In this document: positions 1 through 7,242 of the stretch, piece after piece | Numbering within the stretch: the first letter of the stretch is position 1 | Layout of the letters: every line of letters starts with the position of its first letter | Assembly (NCBI GenBank): GCA_002386405.1 | Contig: DGIP01000318.1 | Coordinates: 1 to 37,950 of the forward strand | From: Stenotrophomonas maltophilia | GTDB lineage: Bacteria > Pseudomonadota > Gammaproteobacteria > Xanthomonadales > Xanthomonadaceae | Length of the DNA stretch: 37,950 bases | Reading direction: 5' to 3' | Made by a program: the position numbers and the translations under genes | The notes under the pieces: generated by a model | What the model was told of the DNA's origin: nothing | Databases searched by the model: none | What the model saw: the letters and a program-made list of their open reading frames with translations, nothing else

Positions 1-10
1 CGCATCGTAT

Positions 11-31
11 CGCATTAGATTTTCTAACGCG
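11..31. promoter_or_regulatory. Inverted repeat upstream of the metallo-hydrolase operon (possible LysR-type site)
   Basis: The repeat is TTAGA-TTT-TCTAA (15-27), extended outward by CGC/GCG (11-13 and 29-31) with one mismatched pair. It contains the T-N11-A layout common to LysR-family operators. It lies about 75 bases before the chosen start of the first gene, so it would sit in a promoter region. Any regulator gene would be to the left, outside the window. This is pattern evidence only. Confidence 0.35.
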
Positions 32-105
32 ACGTGCAAAACAACTCGTTTGTCGCGCCCCGGCGGGTTGGCCACGATGCCCATCCTGCCAACGGGGTGT
101 CCGTA

Positions 106-927
106 ATGCGAATCCAGGAACTGGCTCCAGATGTGGTGATGTTCGTAGGCGATGAGGTCGAATCGGTTGCCACCGCCTTTGTGGATGGCGACCGGGCGCT
201 GCTGGTCGACGCGCTGGGCAGCGAGGCCGATGCCGCCCGGCTGAAGGAAGTCCTGTGCGGAGAGATGGGGAAGACGGTCCATCTGATTGCCGCCACCCAC
301 TTCATGAGCGACCACATTGCCGGCATGTCGCTGTTTCCCGATGCACTTACCCTCGCGCACCGGCATCACCGCCAGGCGTTTCTTTCCCAGAACCGGCCCG
401 TGCCCGCGCTCTATCGGGAGCCGGACATCGTGTTCGACAACATGGCGCTGCGCTGGGGCCGCCACCAGCTACGCTTCCTGCACAATCCCGGCAAGACCAT
501 GGACCACTTCAGCGTGGATGTGCCCACCGCCGATCTTGTCTGCGTGGGTGACAACATCGTGGGCAACATCGTCTACCTCTCACGCGCGGACCCGGCACTG
601 CAGCGGGCGGCCATTGGCCGCATCCAGCAGTTCGGGCGGAGCAGGGTAGTCGGTGGCCACATGGGCGTGTTCGATGCGCCGGTACTCGACAACGCGCTGC
701 ATTACCTGCGCCGCATGCAGGACATCGTGGTGGACATCCGGCTGACCGCCACGCCGGTGGAAATGGCGGCGCTGATATCGAACATCCGGCTGGAAGACTG
801 CATCGCGCCCGGCGTGGTGCCGACCGCGTTCGAGCGGACATGGCATGGCCACAATCTCGATGTGATCGAGACCCAATCGATCTTCGCGCTGGACGCTGTG
901 CTGGCGGCAAGGGAGCAGGCTGCATGA
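106..927 (+). CDS. Metallo-beta-lactamase-fold hydrolase with altered metal ligands
   Basis: The protein has 273 residues and no obvious signal peptide. The fold is indicated by a degenerate motif H65-x-M67-x-D69-H70 (normally HxHxDH), a later VGD (D149) and a GGH (H185). The usual GHT histidine is replaced by Lys130 in PGKT. At least two of the six classical zinc ligands are therefore changed, so a mononuclear or different metal site is likely, or a non-hydrolytic role. The substrate is unknown. A GTG at 34 would extend the frame by 24 residues, but it has no ribosome-binding site and would crowd the upstream inverted repeat. The ATG at 106 starts with the strand expected for the fold. The stop overlaps the next start (ATGA), so the two genes are translationally coupled. 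Confidence 0.75.
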   Translation: MRIQELAPDVVMFVGDEVESVATAFVDGDRALLVDALGSEADAARLKEVLCGEMGKTVHLIAATHFMSDHIAGMSLFPDALTLAHRHHRQAFLSQNRPVPALYREPDIVFDNMALRWGRHQLRFLHNPGKTMDHFSVDVPTADLVCVGDNIVGNIVYLSRADPALQRAAIGRIQQFGRSRVVGGHMGVFDAPVLDNALHYLRRMQDIVVDIRLTATPVEMAALISNIRLEDCIAPGVVPTAFERTWHGHNLDVIETQSIFALDAVLAAREQAA

Positions 928-1790
928 ATGGCTTCAATCATCGCCGCCGCTTCCTTGTGGGCTGCGCGGGCGCGGCAGGGGCGACGCTGCTTCCTTTCGG
1001 GGTGCTGGCAGCTGCCGCAGTACCGCGAACCCTGCGCGCCCAGCGGCTGGCATGGGCGGGAGTCCGCCTGCAGCTTCCCGACAGCACGCTGTTGATCGAT
1101 CCGCTGGTCAGCCCGGAGGCATGGGGCAGGGCGCTTCCCGACCGCTTGGTGCCGGTGGACGACACCGTGGGCGAAACCCACGTACTGCTCACCCACACCC
1201 ATTCGGACCACTTCGATGGGAGCGCAGTAGCGGCGGCACTCAAGAACGGCGGTGTATTGGCGTACCCCGCAGGCCTGCAGCCCTCACCGTGGCCGCAGGG
1301 CGCGCGTGCCCGCCCCAGTGCGCTGTGGGAGCCGCAGCTGCTGGGTGACTTCACCGCCACGCCGGTGCCGGCGTCGGATGGTTACGGGGATACGCAGGTT
1401 TCGTGGGTGGTCTCGGCCGGCGGGCGGCGCATCTTCCACGGCGGCGATACCCAGTGGCATGGCAACTGGTGGCGCATCGGCCACCAGTTCGGCCCGTTCG
1501 ATGCTGCGTTCCTTCCCATCAATGGTGCGCGGTTCGGCTGGCGCGAGCCGGTCAGCGGGCAGCCGGGCGTGCTCACGCCCGAGCAGGCGGTGGCCGCTGC
1601 GGTTATCCTCGGCGCCAAGGTGCTGGTGCCGATTCACTACGGCATCAGCGGAATGGACAAGTATGTCGAAGTGGATGATCCGCTGGGCAGGGTTCGCCAG
1701 GCCGCACGCGAGCGGGATGTCCATTTGCAGATCATGGAACCGGGCACGTGGCTGCAGTGGCCACTTTCAGGGAGTTCGCATGGAAACTGA
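924..1790 (+). CDS. Tat-exported metallo-beta-lactamase-fold hydrolase (UlaG/NAPE-PLD-like)
   Basis: The product has 288 residues. The N-terminus has a twin-arginine-like RRRF stretch, then a hydrophobic alanine/glycine-rich segment ending near residue 30, suggesting Tat export to the periplasm. The complete motif H91-T-H93-S-D95-H96 is present, followed by GGD (D175) and PIHYG (H238), as in the zinc-dependent L-ascorbate-6-phosphate lactonase/NAPE-PLD-like branch. GGGAG precedes the ATG by about 10 bases, and the start overlaps the upstream stop. The gene overlaps the following gene by 11 bases, so all three form one operon. The substrate cannot be inferred. Unlike its neighbour, this enzyme has intact metal ligands. 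Confidence 0.82.
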   Translation: MNGFNHRRRFLVGCAGAAGATLLPFGVLAAAAVPRTLRAQRLAWAGVRLQLPDSTLLIDPLVSPEAWGRALPDRLVPVDDTVGETHVLLTHTHSDHFDGSAVAAALKNGGVLAYPAGLQPSPWPQGARARPSALWEPQLLGDFTATPVPASDGYGDTQVSWVVSAGGRRIFHGGDTQWHGNWWRIGHQFGPFDAAFLPINGARFGWREPVSGQPGVLTPEQAVAAAVILGAKVLVPIHYGISGMDKYVEVDDPLGRVRQAARERDVHLQIMEPGTWLQWPLSGSSHGN

Positions 1791-2148
1791 AATCCGCCAG
1801 TACGAGGAAGCCCTGCGCGTTGCGATGCTTAGCAGTGACGTGGAGGCCCTGGATTCCCTTATCGCCGACGACCTGATTTTCGTGGGGCCGTCAGGCGACG
1901 TTTTTCACAAGCAGGACGATCTCGCGCTGCATCGTTCCGGACGGCAGAAGCTGACCGTGGCCGAGTGGCAATCCGTGGACATATCCCTGCGGGACCAGGC
2001 TGCCGCAACCTCGGTAACCGCCGAGCTCACCGGGACATTCGACGGCAACGCGTTCTCCGGCCACTTCCGATATTGCCGCTTCTGGGTCAAGACGGCGACC
2101 GGCTGGCAGGTACTGGGAGGTTGCGTTATCGCGCTACCATCGGGCTGA
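1780..2148 (+). CDS. NTF2-like (SnoaL/DUF4440-type) small protein
   Basis: This is a 122-residue protein with the alpha-plus-beta cone pattern of DUF4440/SnoaL-like proteins: an N-terminal helix with repeated E/L positions, the sequence LDSLIADDLIFVGPSG early on, and a C-terminal strand pair around FWVKTATGWQVLGG. Such domains bind small hydrophobic ligands or act as cyclases or isomerases, but many have no known activity. The start ATG is preceded by GGAG at 1771-1774 and lies 11 bases inside the upstream gene, so it is the last gene of a coupled three-gene operon with the two metallo-hydrolases. A shared small-molecule pathway is an inference from this arrangement only. Confidence 0.75.
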   Translation: METEIRQYEEALRVAMLSSDVEALDSLIADDLIFVGPSGDVFHKQDDLALHRSGRQKLTVAEWQSVDISLRDQAAATSVTAELTGTFDGNAFSGHFRYCRFWVKTATGWQVLGGCVIALPSG

Positions 2149-2169
2149 GCCCACCGCTGGACGCACCTC

Positions 2170-3183
2170 ATGACGAAGCTTGGCCTGCTCCTGATCGCGC
2201 TGATGACATCATCCGGGCAGGCCCACGCAGTTCCTTCATGGGGAGCGCTTACGTCCAGTCCCGCCGACACCTCACCGGCCGCGCTCAAGCCCGGCCAGTG
2301 GGTGTGGGGCGGAGACTCCAAAGCGATGGGCCCGATGGCAGTGGTGGTCAGCATCACCGAGCAGCGCGCCTACGTGTACCGCAACGGCCTGATGGAAGCC
2401 GTGTCGACGGTGAGCACCGGCAAGCCCGGTCACGAAACGCCCACGGGTGTGTTCACCATCCTGCAGAAGGACAAGGACCACCACTCCAGCAAGTACAACG
2501 ACGCCGCCATGCCGTACCAGGAGCGCCTCACCTGGGATGGCATCGCGCTGCATGCGGGCGGGTTGCCCGGCTATCCCGAATCGCACGGCTGTGTGCACCT
2601 GCCCACCGAGTTTGCGCGCCTGCTGTTCGGCGCCACCAACATGGGCATGGTGGTGGTGATCGCCAAAGACGGCGTGTCGGATCCTGGGCTGGTGCATCCA
2701 CTGGTCGCCAGCCCGATTGATCCGGGCACGGGCAAGGAAGTGCTGGATGTTCCGCTGGGCACCCAGGAGCAGTACCGCTGGCAGCCGGAGCTTGCACCCA
2801 CTGGCGTGGTGTCGCTGCTGCTCAGCACCAGCGACCGCCGGCTGTTCGCTTACCGTGACGGCAAGGAGATCGGGCGGTCGCGGGTGGATTTCCGTAACGG
2901 CGCTGCGCCGGCCGGAACGCGCGCCTACATGGTCGCCAACAGCAACGTGGCTGCCGGTGAGCCGTCATGGGTTGAGGTGGGCATTCCGGGGGAGGAAGCA
3001 GCAGGGGGCACGGCGCTCAGCCCGGCGGATGAGCAGCGGGTGCTGCTGCCAGACGGCTTCCGCGCCGCGCTCAAGCCGATCCTGCAGCCGGGTGTGGTGT
3101 TGCTGGTGACTGACAAGCACGTGCTCCCCGAAACCACCGGGCCGGCACTGCAGGTGCTCAACGCAGAGCAGCCCGCGCTGTGA
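2170..3183 (+). CDS. Periplasmic L,D-transpeptidase (YkuD family)
   Basis: The protein has 337 residues with a signal peptide (cleavage probably after AHA, about residue 20). The YkuD catalytic domain spans roughly residues 55-165: a strand with VVVSITEQRAYVYRNG, then HAGGLPGYPESHGCVHLP with catalytic Cys141. The family consensus is SHGCxR; here the arginine position is His. A second part (about 190-335) repeats the theme of strands resembling the start of YkuD (LLSTSDRRLFAYRDG) but has no catalytic cysteine, so it may be a degenerate duplicated domain. The expected role is forming 3-3 cross-links or attaching proteins to peptidoglycan. It lies 21 bases after the NTF2-like gene and may be co-transcribed, but the functions look unrelated. 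Confidence 0.85.
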   Translation: MTKLGLLLIALMTSSGQAHAVPSWGALTSSPADTSPAALKPGQWVWGGDSKAMGPMAVVVSITEQRAYVYRNGLMEAVSTVSTGKPGHETPTGVFTILQKDKDHHSSKYNDAAMPYQERLTWDGIALHAGGLPGYPESHGCVHLPTEFARLLFGATNMGMVVVIAKDGVSDPGLVHPLVASPIDPGTGKEVLDVPLGTQEQYRWQPELAPTGVVSLLLSTSDRRLFAYRDGKEIGRSRVDFRNGAAPAGTRAYMVANSNVAAGEPSWVEVGIPGEEAAGGTALSPADEQRVLLPDGFRAALKPILQPGVVLLVTDKHVLPETTGPALQVLNAEQPAL

Positions 3184-3202
3184 GCGGGCTGCCTGCCATT
3201 CG

Positions 3203-3445
3203 CTAGAGCGATGGATTCGGAAGGAAGTGCGCGACCGCTCTCACGACAGCTGCGATGGGCAGTGCAATGGCTACTGCATGCGTGAATCGGTTGCTGGGAC
3301 CGCGCTGCAACGGGATCCACCCTGTCAGTGCAATCGTGCAGAGTGAAAAGACCACCACTGAGGTGCCGGTTGCCATCATCGCCAGGCAGAAGCTGATGAA
3401 TGCGAAAAGTTCTACTACAAGTTCAATATAGGTACGCTGCTTCAT
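3203..3445 (-). CDS. Small two-helix membrane protein, unknown function
   Basis: The 80-residue product has two or three hydrophobic stretches (about residues 8-45 and 55-72) separated by a short polar loop with WIPLQRGPSNR, so it is probably an inner-membrane protein. No strong ribosome-binding site precedes the ATG; a TTGAG lies about 6 bases upstream. It is convergent with the L,D-transpeptidase gene, and an imperfect hairpin (3196-3214) straddles the junction. I do not recognise the family. The length, hydrophobic pattern and absence of a better opposing frame support it as real, but evidence is modest. Confidence 0.45.
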   Translation of the reverse strand: MKQRTYIELVVELFAFISFCLAMMATGTSVVVFSLCTIALTGWIPLQRGPSNRFTHAVAIALPIAAVVRAVAHFLPNPSL

Positions 3446-3540
3446 CGATGCTCAACTATGCGGCCTTGGTCTTCCGTGACCGCATGGGTAGCGGCAAGTC
3501 AATGCTATCACGACGCATTCGCATTTAAGAGGCCTTCGGA

Positions 3541-3855
3541 ATGTCAGTTCTTTATCCCGCAATGCAGCCCGTTCGCGCCGAACTGCGCCTGGATGTGGTT
3601 GATTCTACCGGCAACCCCACGTTTGAAATGCGCCCGGCGGACGCGCGCCCGATGGCGGTTTCGGTTCGAAAGAACAATCTGTGGTTTTCGTTCTGCATCA
3701 ATGACACTACGGTGGTCGCCGTTCTGCCAGGCACCGCCGTTACATGCAACATATCCTTCATCAACCATGTTGATGCGATGCAGGAATTTCCTCGGGGAGC
3801 CTCCGTCCTGTTCGGGGATGGCGTCGCTACCAAGGGCGTGCTGCGGCTGGAGTAG
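3541..3855 (+). CDS. Hypothetical protein, 104 aa, all-beta
   Basis: The start ATG is preceded by GAGG at 3531-3534, about 6 bases upstream. The sequence alternates short beta-strand-like segments (AELRLDVVD, NNLWFSF, TVVAVLPGTAVTCNISFI) and ends with FPRGASVLFGDGVATKGVLRLE. The ending is loosely reminiscent of the third beta-barrel domain of elongation factor Tu (strand, gly-rich turn, xTxGxG strand), but the match is only by eye and too weak to name it. There is no signal peptide. It stands alone between a small minus-strand gene and the lipoprotein gene. The stretch 3856-4027 after it holds no gene I can support. Confidence 0.55.
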   Translation: MSVLYPAMQPVRAELRLDVVDSTGNPTFEMRPADARPMAVSVRKNNLWFSFCINDTTVVAVLPGTAVTCNISFINHVDAMQEFPRGASVLFGDGVATKGVLRLE

Positions 3856-4027
3856 TGCGATGCACTTTCAGCGCAGTCCCGGCAGCGCTGACCGCAAAGA
3901 CCGCACCCGCATTCAGCTACCTGTTTCAGACATTCAGCTTCTTCACAATCCATGTACGTAGTTCAGCGCAATGATTGATCCGGCAGAGGGGGCGCTATTT
4001 ACCCAAGACCCAAGAAGGAGTGCTGGA

Positions 4028-4300
4028 ATGATCATGAACAAGAAGAGTGTGGTGTTGACGCGTACGCTGGGCGTGGCGCTCGTCGCCGCCCTGGGCCTTG
4101 GCGGTTGCGCCACGTATAAGGATGAGTTCGCGACGATCAACTCGCGCCTCGATTCCCTTGATACCAAGGTGAACAGCGCAGCGCAAAGTGCTGAATCGGC
4201 CAACCAGTCGGCTCAGCAGGCTAACCAGCGCCTGGATCAGATTGAAAGCCGTGTGCAGCGTCTGGAAACGGTCCCGCCGAAGCGTCAGCCGCGCGGCTGA
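4028..4300 (+). CDS. lpp: Lpp-like outer-membrane lipoprotein with alanine-zipper coiled coil
   Basis: The protein has 90 residues. The signal peptide (KKSVVLTRTLGVALVAALGL) ends in the lipobox LGGC, giving a lipidated N-terminal cysteine at about residue 23. The mature part is one helix with heptads rich in Ala, Ser and Gln (SAAQSAESANQSAQQANQRL), as in the Lpp/OprI family, which forms trimers in the outer membrane. The tail ends PPKRQPRG rather than in the C-terminal lysine that Braun lipoprotein uses for attachment to peptidoglycan. AAGGAG at 4015-4020 is spaced correctly for the ATG at 4028; the alternative at 4034 would be too far. An L,D-transpeptidase gene follows after the terminator. 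Confidence 0.8.
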   Translation: MIMNKKSVVLTRTLGVALVAALGLGGCATYKDEFATINSRLDSLDTKVNSAAQSAESANQSAQQANQRLDQIESRVQRLETVPPKRQPRG

Positions 4301-4343
4301 TCGCTTCGTCGTACATGCAGTACCGAAGTTTGTAAACCAGGAC

Positions 4344-4380
4344 CCGGTGGCCGTTGATGGCCACCGGTTTCTTTGCTTTA
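4344..4380 (+). terminator. Rho-independent terminator of the lpp-like gene
   Basis: A perfect 9-bp stem (CCGGTGGCC, 4344-4352, pairing with GGCCACCGG, 4359-4367) encloses a 6-base loop and is followed by a T-rich run with few interruptions (TTTCTTTGCTTT). It lies about 44 bases after the stop of the lipoprotein gene, matching a highly expressed monocistronic lpp. Confidence 0.88.
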
Positions 4381-4415
4381 GTCTGTCGTAGCTCCAAGGA
4401 ATTCCCCCCTACACC

Positions 4416-5153
4416 ATGCACATGCACCCCGCTATCCGAGCCACGTGTGGCGCACTGGCGCTGACGCTGGCGTTCGCCGGCCCCGTCCTGGCCCGTGCAC
4501 AGGACCCGGCCGAGCAGCAGCCCGCTGAACAGCCGTCTTCCTCCAACGATCAATTGCCGCCGGATCAGCCGGTGTCCGACACGGTGGTTCAGATCGCCGG
4601 GTGGGTGAAGGCGAGCAGGGACGCAGAAGGTTATCCGTTCGCGGTGATGGACAAAGCCGCAGCGCAGATTTTCGTGTTCGACGGCAATGGCAAGCTGCTC
4701 GGCGCAGCGCCGGGGCTGTTCGGCTCCGCTGTCGGCGATCATGTGGCGCCGGGCATTGCGGGTCTTGCGCTCAAGGAAATTCCAGGCCGCGACCGCACCA
4801 CCCCTGCTGGTCGCTTCATCGGCGGTTATGGCGACTCGCTCGACGCCGGGCGCGTGCTCTGGGTGGACTACGACAGCGCCATTTCCATCCATCCCACGGC
4901 GACCGGCGTTCCGGCCGAACGACGCGTCGAACGCCTGGCGTCCCCATCGCCGGACGACAACCGCGTCACGCACGGCTGCATCAACGTCAATCCGGATTTC
5001 TACACCAGGATCATCCAGCCCACCTTCCAGAAAGGCGGACTGTTCTACATCCTGCCGGACCAGCAGTCCTTGGCTGAGACGTTCCCGGACTTTGCGCAGA
5101 GCCGGGCAACGGCTCAGCACGACGAGGGTGGCGGTAAAGGCGCCTCCAAGTAG
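4416..5153 (+). CDS. L,D-transpeptidase (YkuD/ErfK type), secreted
   Basis: The protein has 245 residues with a signal peptide ending near residue 29 (ARAQD) and a Glu/Gln/Pro/Ser-rich linker to about residue 55. The catalytic domain includes ISIHP, then the signature NRVTHGCINV with catalytic Cys188. As in one branch of this family, the arginine of SHGCxR is absent (here Asn). An AAGGA at 4396-4400 is 15 bases from the ATG, a weak spacing; an ATG two codons later is an equal candidate. Expected function is peptidoglycan 3-3 cross-linking or anchoring of lipoproteins. It sits 35 bases past the terminator of the lpp-like gene. Confidence 0.82.
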   Translation: MHMHPAIRATCGALALTLAFAGPVLARAQDPAEQQPAEQPSSSNDQLPPDQPVSDTVVQIAGWVKASRDAEGYPFAVMDKAAAQIFVFDGNGKLLGAAPGLFGSAVGDHVAPGIAGLALKEIPGRDRTTPAGRFIGGYGDSLDAGRVLWVDYDSAISIHPTATGVPAERRVERLASPSPDDNRVTHGCINVNPDFYTRIIQPTFQKGGLFYILPDQQSLAETFPDFAQSRATAQHDEGGGKGASK

Positions 5154-5168
5154 GATCCAGCCCGACGG

Positions 5169-5197
5169 TTGACGCAAACCGGTTTGCACTGCAAACT
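5169..5197 (+). promoter_or_regulatory. Promoter-overlapping palindromic operator for the membrane protein/wHTH/M23 cluster
   Basis: A perfect 14-bp palindrome, GCAAACCGGTTTGC (5174-5187), is followed after 3 bases by a further GCAAAC half-site (5191-5196). A consensus-like -35 TTGACG (5169-5174) overlaps its left edge. The region ends 30 bases before the start of the membrane-protein gene. The second gene of the downstream unit encodes a winged-helix protein, so autoregulation at this site is a reasonable inference. Confidence 0.5.
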
Positions 5198-5226
5198 CAC
5201 TTCAAGGCCACCCCTTGGAGTGCGTC

Positions 5227-5883
5227 ATGCAATTGCCATCTGCCACCGATCCCTACAGCCGTTTCGAGGAAATGACCCGCGAGTACTCACGGTACTCGCG
5301 AAGCGCGGGCGGCATGTCCGCGATCGCCGGCGGCATTGCCTGCCTGGCCTCCTTCCTTGCCGGCGTCCTCTTGCCCGCCACCATTGAGCTGCGGGCGGTG
5401 CTCATCGCCGTGCCCGTGTTATGGCTCGCGGGCAAGCAGTGGATGGTGCACCGTTACTACCAGCGATTCGGCAAGGTCGAGGAGCAGGTCACGCCGACGG
5501 AGCGCAACTTCCAGCGGTTTTTCATCGCATTTACTGCGGTCATCAGCGCAGCAATCGTGGCGTTCGTGGTGACCCGGTTGCAGCCGATGGGCAACCTGTC
5601 GTGGGACCTGCGTGCGATTGGGTACCTTATGGTGGTAGCGCTGCTGCCGCTCATTGTCTGGCGCTGGCTGCGCACGCCGCTGGAGTTCATCGTGGGGGTG
5701 TTCCTGCTGTGCCAGGCCGCGGTGGCATTCACCGGCCAGACCTATGCGTTAGGCCCCAGCACCGTGATGTTTCCGCTGGCGGCCATTGCATTGGTGGTGG
5801 TGGGGTGGCGCGACCACCAGCGGTTCCTGCGCCTGCAAACGGAAATGCGCGCGTTCGTGGCCGCGCGGAAGCCGCTGCCATGA
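5227..5883 (+). CDS. Polytopic inner-membrane protein, unknown function
   Basis: The 218-residue product has about six hydrophobic segments (near residues 32-53, 57-73, 96-118, 133-150, 155-173 and 180-197), with a basic C-terminal tail. TTGGAG at 5215-5220 lies 6 bases before the ATG and fixes this start over an upstream TTG. No enzymatic or transport motif is visible. The stop overlaps the start of the winged-helix gene (ATGA), so the two are translationally coupled. A membrane protein paired with a small winged-helix regulator is a recurrent bacterial arrangement, but I cannot assign a function. Confidence 0.75.
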   Translation: MQLPSATDPYSRFEEMTREYSRYSRSAGGMSAIAGGIACLASFLAGVLLPATIELRAVLIAVPVLWLAGKQWMVHRYYQRFGKVEEQVTPTERNFQRFFIAFTAVISAAIVAFVVTRLQPMGNLSWDLRAIGYLMVVALLPLIVWRWLRTPLEFIVGVFLLCQAAVAFTGQTYALGPSTVMFPLAAIALVVVGWRDHQRFLRLQTEMRAFVAARKPLP

Positions 5884-6215
5884 CCCAGCTTCCCGACCCC
5901 CGCAGCCTGCTGCAGCTGGATCGCCTGATCCACGAACCGGCGCGCCTGTTGATCCTGTCGATCCTGGCCGGCGCCGAATCGGCCGAATTCGGTTTCGTCG
6001 AGCATCTCAGCGGTTTGAGCAAGGGCAACCTGTCCAGCCATCTAAGCAAGCTCGAAACGGCCGGGCTGGTCGCCATCGATAAATCATTCCGAGGCAAGCG
6101 CCCGTTGACCACCCTGCAGCTTACGCCTGCAGGGCGCCAAGGGTTGGCCGAGTACCGCACGCAGCTTGCGGCCGTCGTCGCAGGCATTCCCGATCCCCAC
6201 AGCACGGATTCCTGA
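5880..6215 (+). CDS. Winged-helix transcriptional regulator (MarR/ArsR-like, HTH_34 type)
   Basis: The protein has 111 residues. It reads as a single winged-helix domain: helices RLIHEPARLLILSIL and FGFVEHLSGLSKGNLSSHLSKLETAGLVAI, with the recognition helix around SKGNLSSHLSKLE, then the wing KSFRGKRPLTTLQLTPAGRQGL. No metal-binding cysteines of the ArsR type and no separate effector domain are seen. It begins inside the stop of the membrane-protein gene, so it probably regulates that gene and possibly itself through the palindrome at 5174-5187. The next gene begins one base after its stop. Confidence 0.8.
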   Translation: MTQLPDPRSLLQLDRLIHEPARLLILSILAGAESAEFGFVEHLSGLSKGNLSSHLSKLETAGLVAIDKSFRGKRPLTTLQLTPAGRQGLAEYRTQLAAVVAGIPDPHSTDS

Positions 6216-6216
6216 C

Positions 6217-7233
6217 ATGACATTGTTCCCGAAATTGACGGCAACGCTGGTTCTATCGCTGATGGCATCCAGCGGACTTGCCGCTACCCAGGACACGCGC
6301 CAGGAAGGCGCCAACATGACCTCGCAGTTCTATCAGGGTCACGTTGATGCGCTGTGGGAGCGGATGACACCGCAGATGCAGGCCGCATTGCAATCGAAAC
6401 AGAGCCTGACGGCGTTGAAAGAACAGGTGCTCGCCGCAGGTGGCGAGGAAACCGACGTAGTCAGCGAAACGGTCAGCACCGATGGCGGGTATGACATCTA
6501 CGTGCGCCAGGTACGATTCGCGAAGAATCCAGCCATCATCCAGATCACCTGGGCATTCGATGCCCAAGGCAAGATTGCGGGCTTCAACATCCGCCCACAC
6601 CAGGCCGGTCCATCGCCGCCCGCGGCCAGCGAGCGTCTCGACTACAAAAACCGCACGCCGTTGCAGTTGCCATTCTCCGACGAGTTCTACGTGTTCTGGG
6701 GCGGGCGCAGCGTCGAGCAGAACTACCATGCGGCGCATGCAAGCCAGCGTTTCGCCCTGGACCTGCTGGTCCTGCAGGATGGCAGTTCACACCGTGCGGA
6801 AGGCAGCCGCAACGAGGACTACTTCTGCTTCGGCAAGCCCATCCTGGCCCCCGCGGACGGCAGGGTAGTGGAGGTGATCGAAGGCGTGGCCGACAACGTG
6901 CCCGGTGAAATGAACCCCGGCCAGCCCACCGGCAACCGCGTCATCCTCGATCATGGCAACGACGAATACTCGGTCCTAGCCCACCTGCGCCAGGGGAGTG
7001 TGCGGGTAACGAAAGGGCAGGTCGTGCGCACCGGCACGCAGCTCGCAGACTGCGGCAACAGTGGAAATTCTTCTGAAGCCCACCTGCATTACCAGCTGCA
7101 GGCCGGACCTGAGTTCGGCAAAGCCACCGCATTGCCCGCGCAGTTCTCCAACTACCTGGCCGATGACAAGCCGGTGTCGCTGGGTGAGCCGGTGAAGGGC
7201 CAGCGCATCCGGCAGGCCACCGTCGCACCGTAG
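6217..7233 (+). CDS. Secreted M23-family peptidase with N-terminal DUF3887-like domain
   Basis: The protein has 338 residues with a signal peptide (cleavage near SGLAA, about residue 23). Residues 35-125 resemble DUF3887 (a domain beginning FYQGHVDALWERMTPQMQ). The C-terminal part is a LytM/M23 domain: ligands H171 and D182 in HAAHASQRFALD, and H289-x-H291 in SEAHLHYQL, preceded by PADGRVVEV and the LDHGNDEYSVLAHL strands. All zinc ligands are present, so it should be an active glycyl-glycine or peptidoglycan-type endopeptidase in the periplasm. It follows the winged-helix gene by one base, so it belongs to the same operon. It ends 9 bases before the convergent LacI gene. Confidence 0.82.
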   Translation: MTLFPKLTATLVLSLMASSGLAATQDTRQEGANMTSQFYQGHVDALWERMTPQMQAALQSKQSLTALKEQVLAAGGEETDVVSETVSTDGGYDIYVRQVRFAKNPAIIQITWAFDAQGKIAGFNIRPHQAGPSPPAASERLDYKNRTPLQLPFSDEFYVFWGGRSVEQNYHAAHASQRFALDLLVLQDGSSHRAEGSRNEDYFCFGKPILAPADGRVVEVIEGVADNVPGEMNPGQPTGNRVILDHGNDEYSVLAHLRQGSVRVTKGQVVRTGTQLADCGNSGNSSEAHLHYQLQAGPEFGKATALPAQFSNYLADDKPVSLGEPVKGQRIRQATVAP

Positions 7234-7242
7234 GGTGTGAGG

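Noticed and set aside
3184..3214. Imperfect hairpin between convergent genes as a terminator
   Set aside because: Short, mismatched stem with a two-base core loop and no T-tract; too weak to list as a feature.
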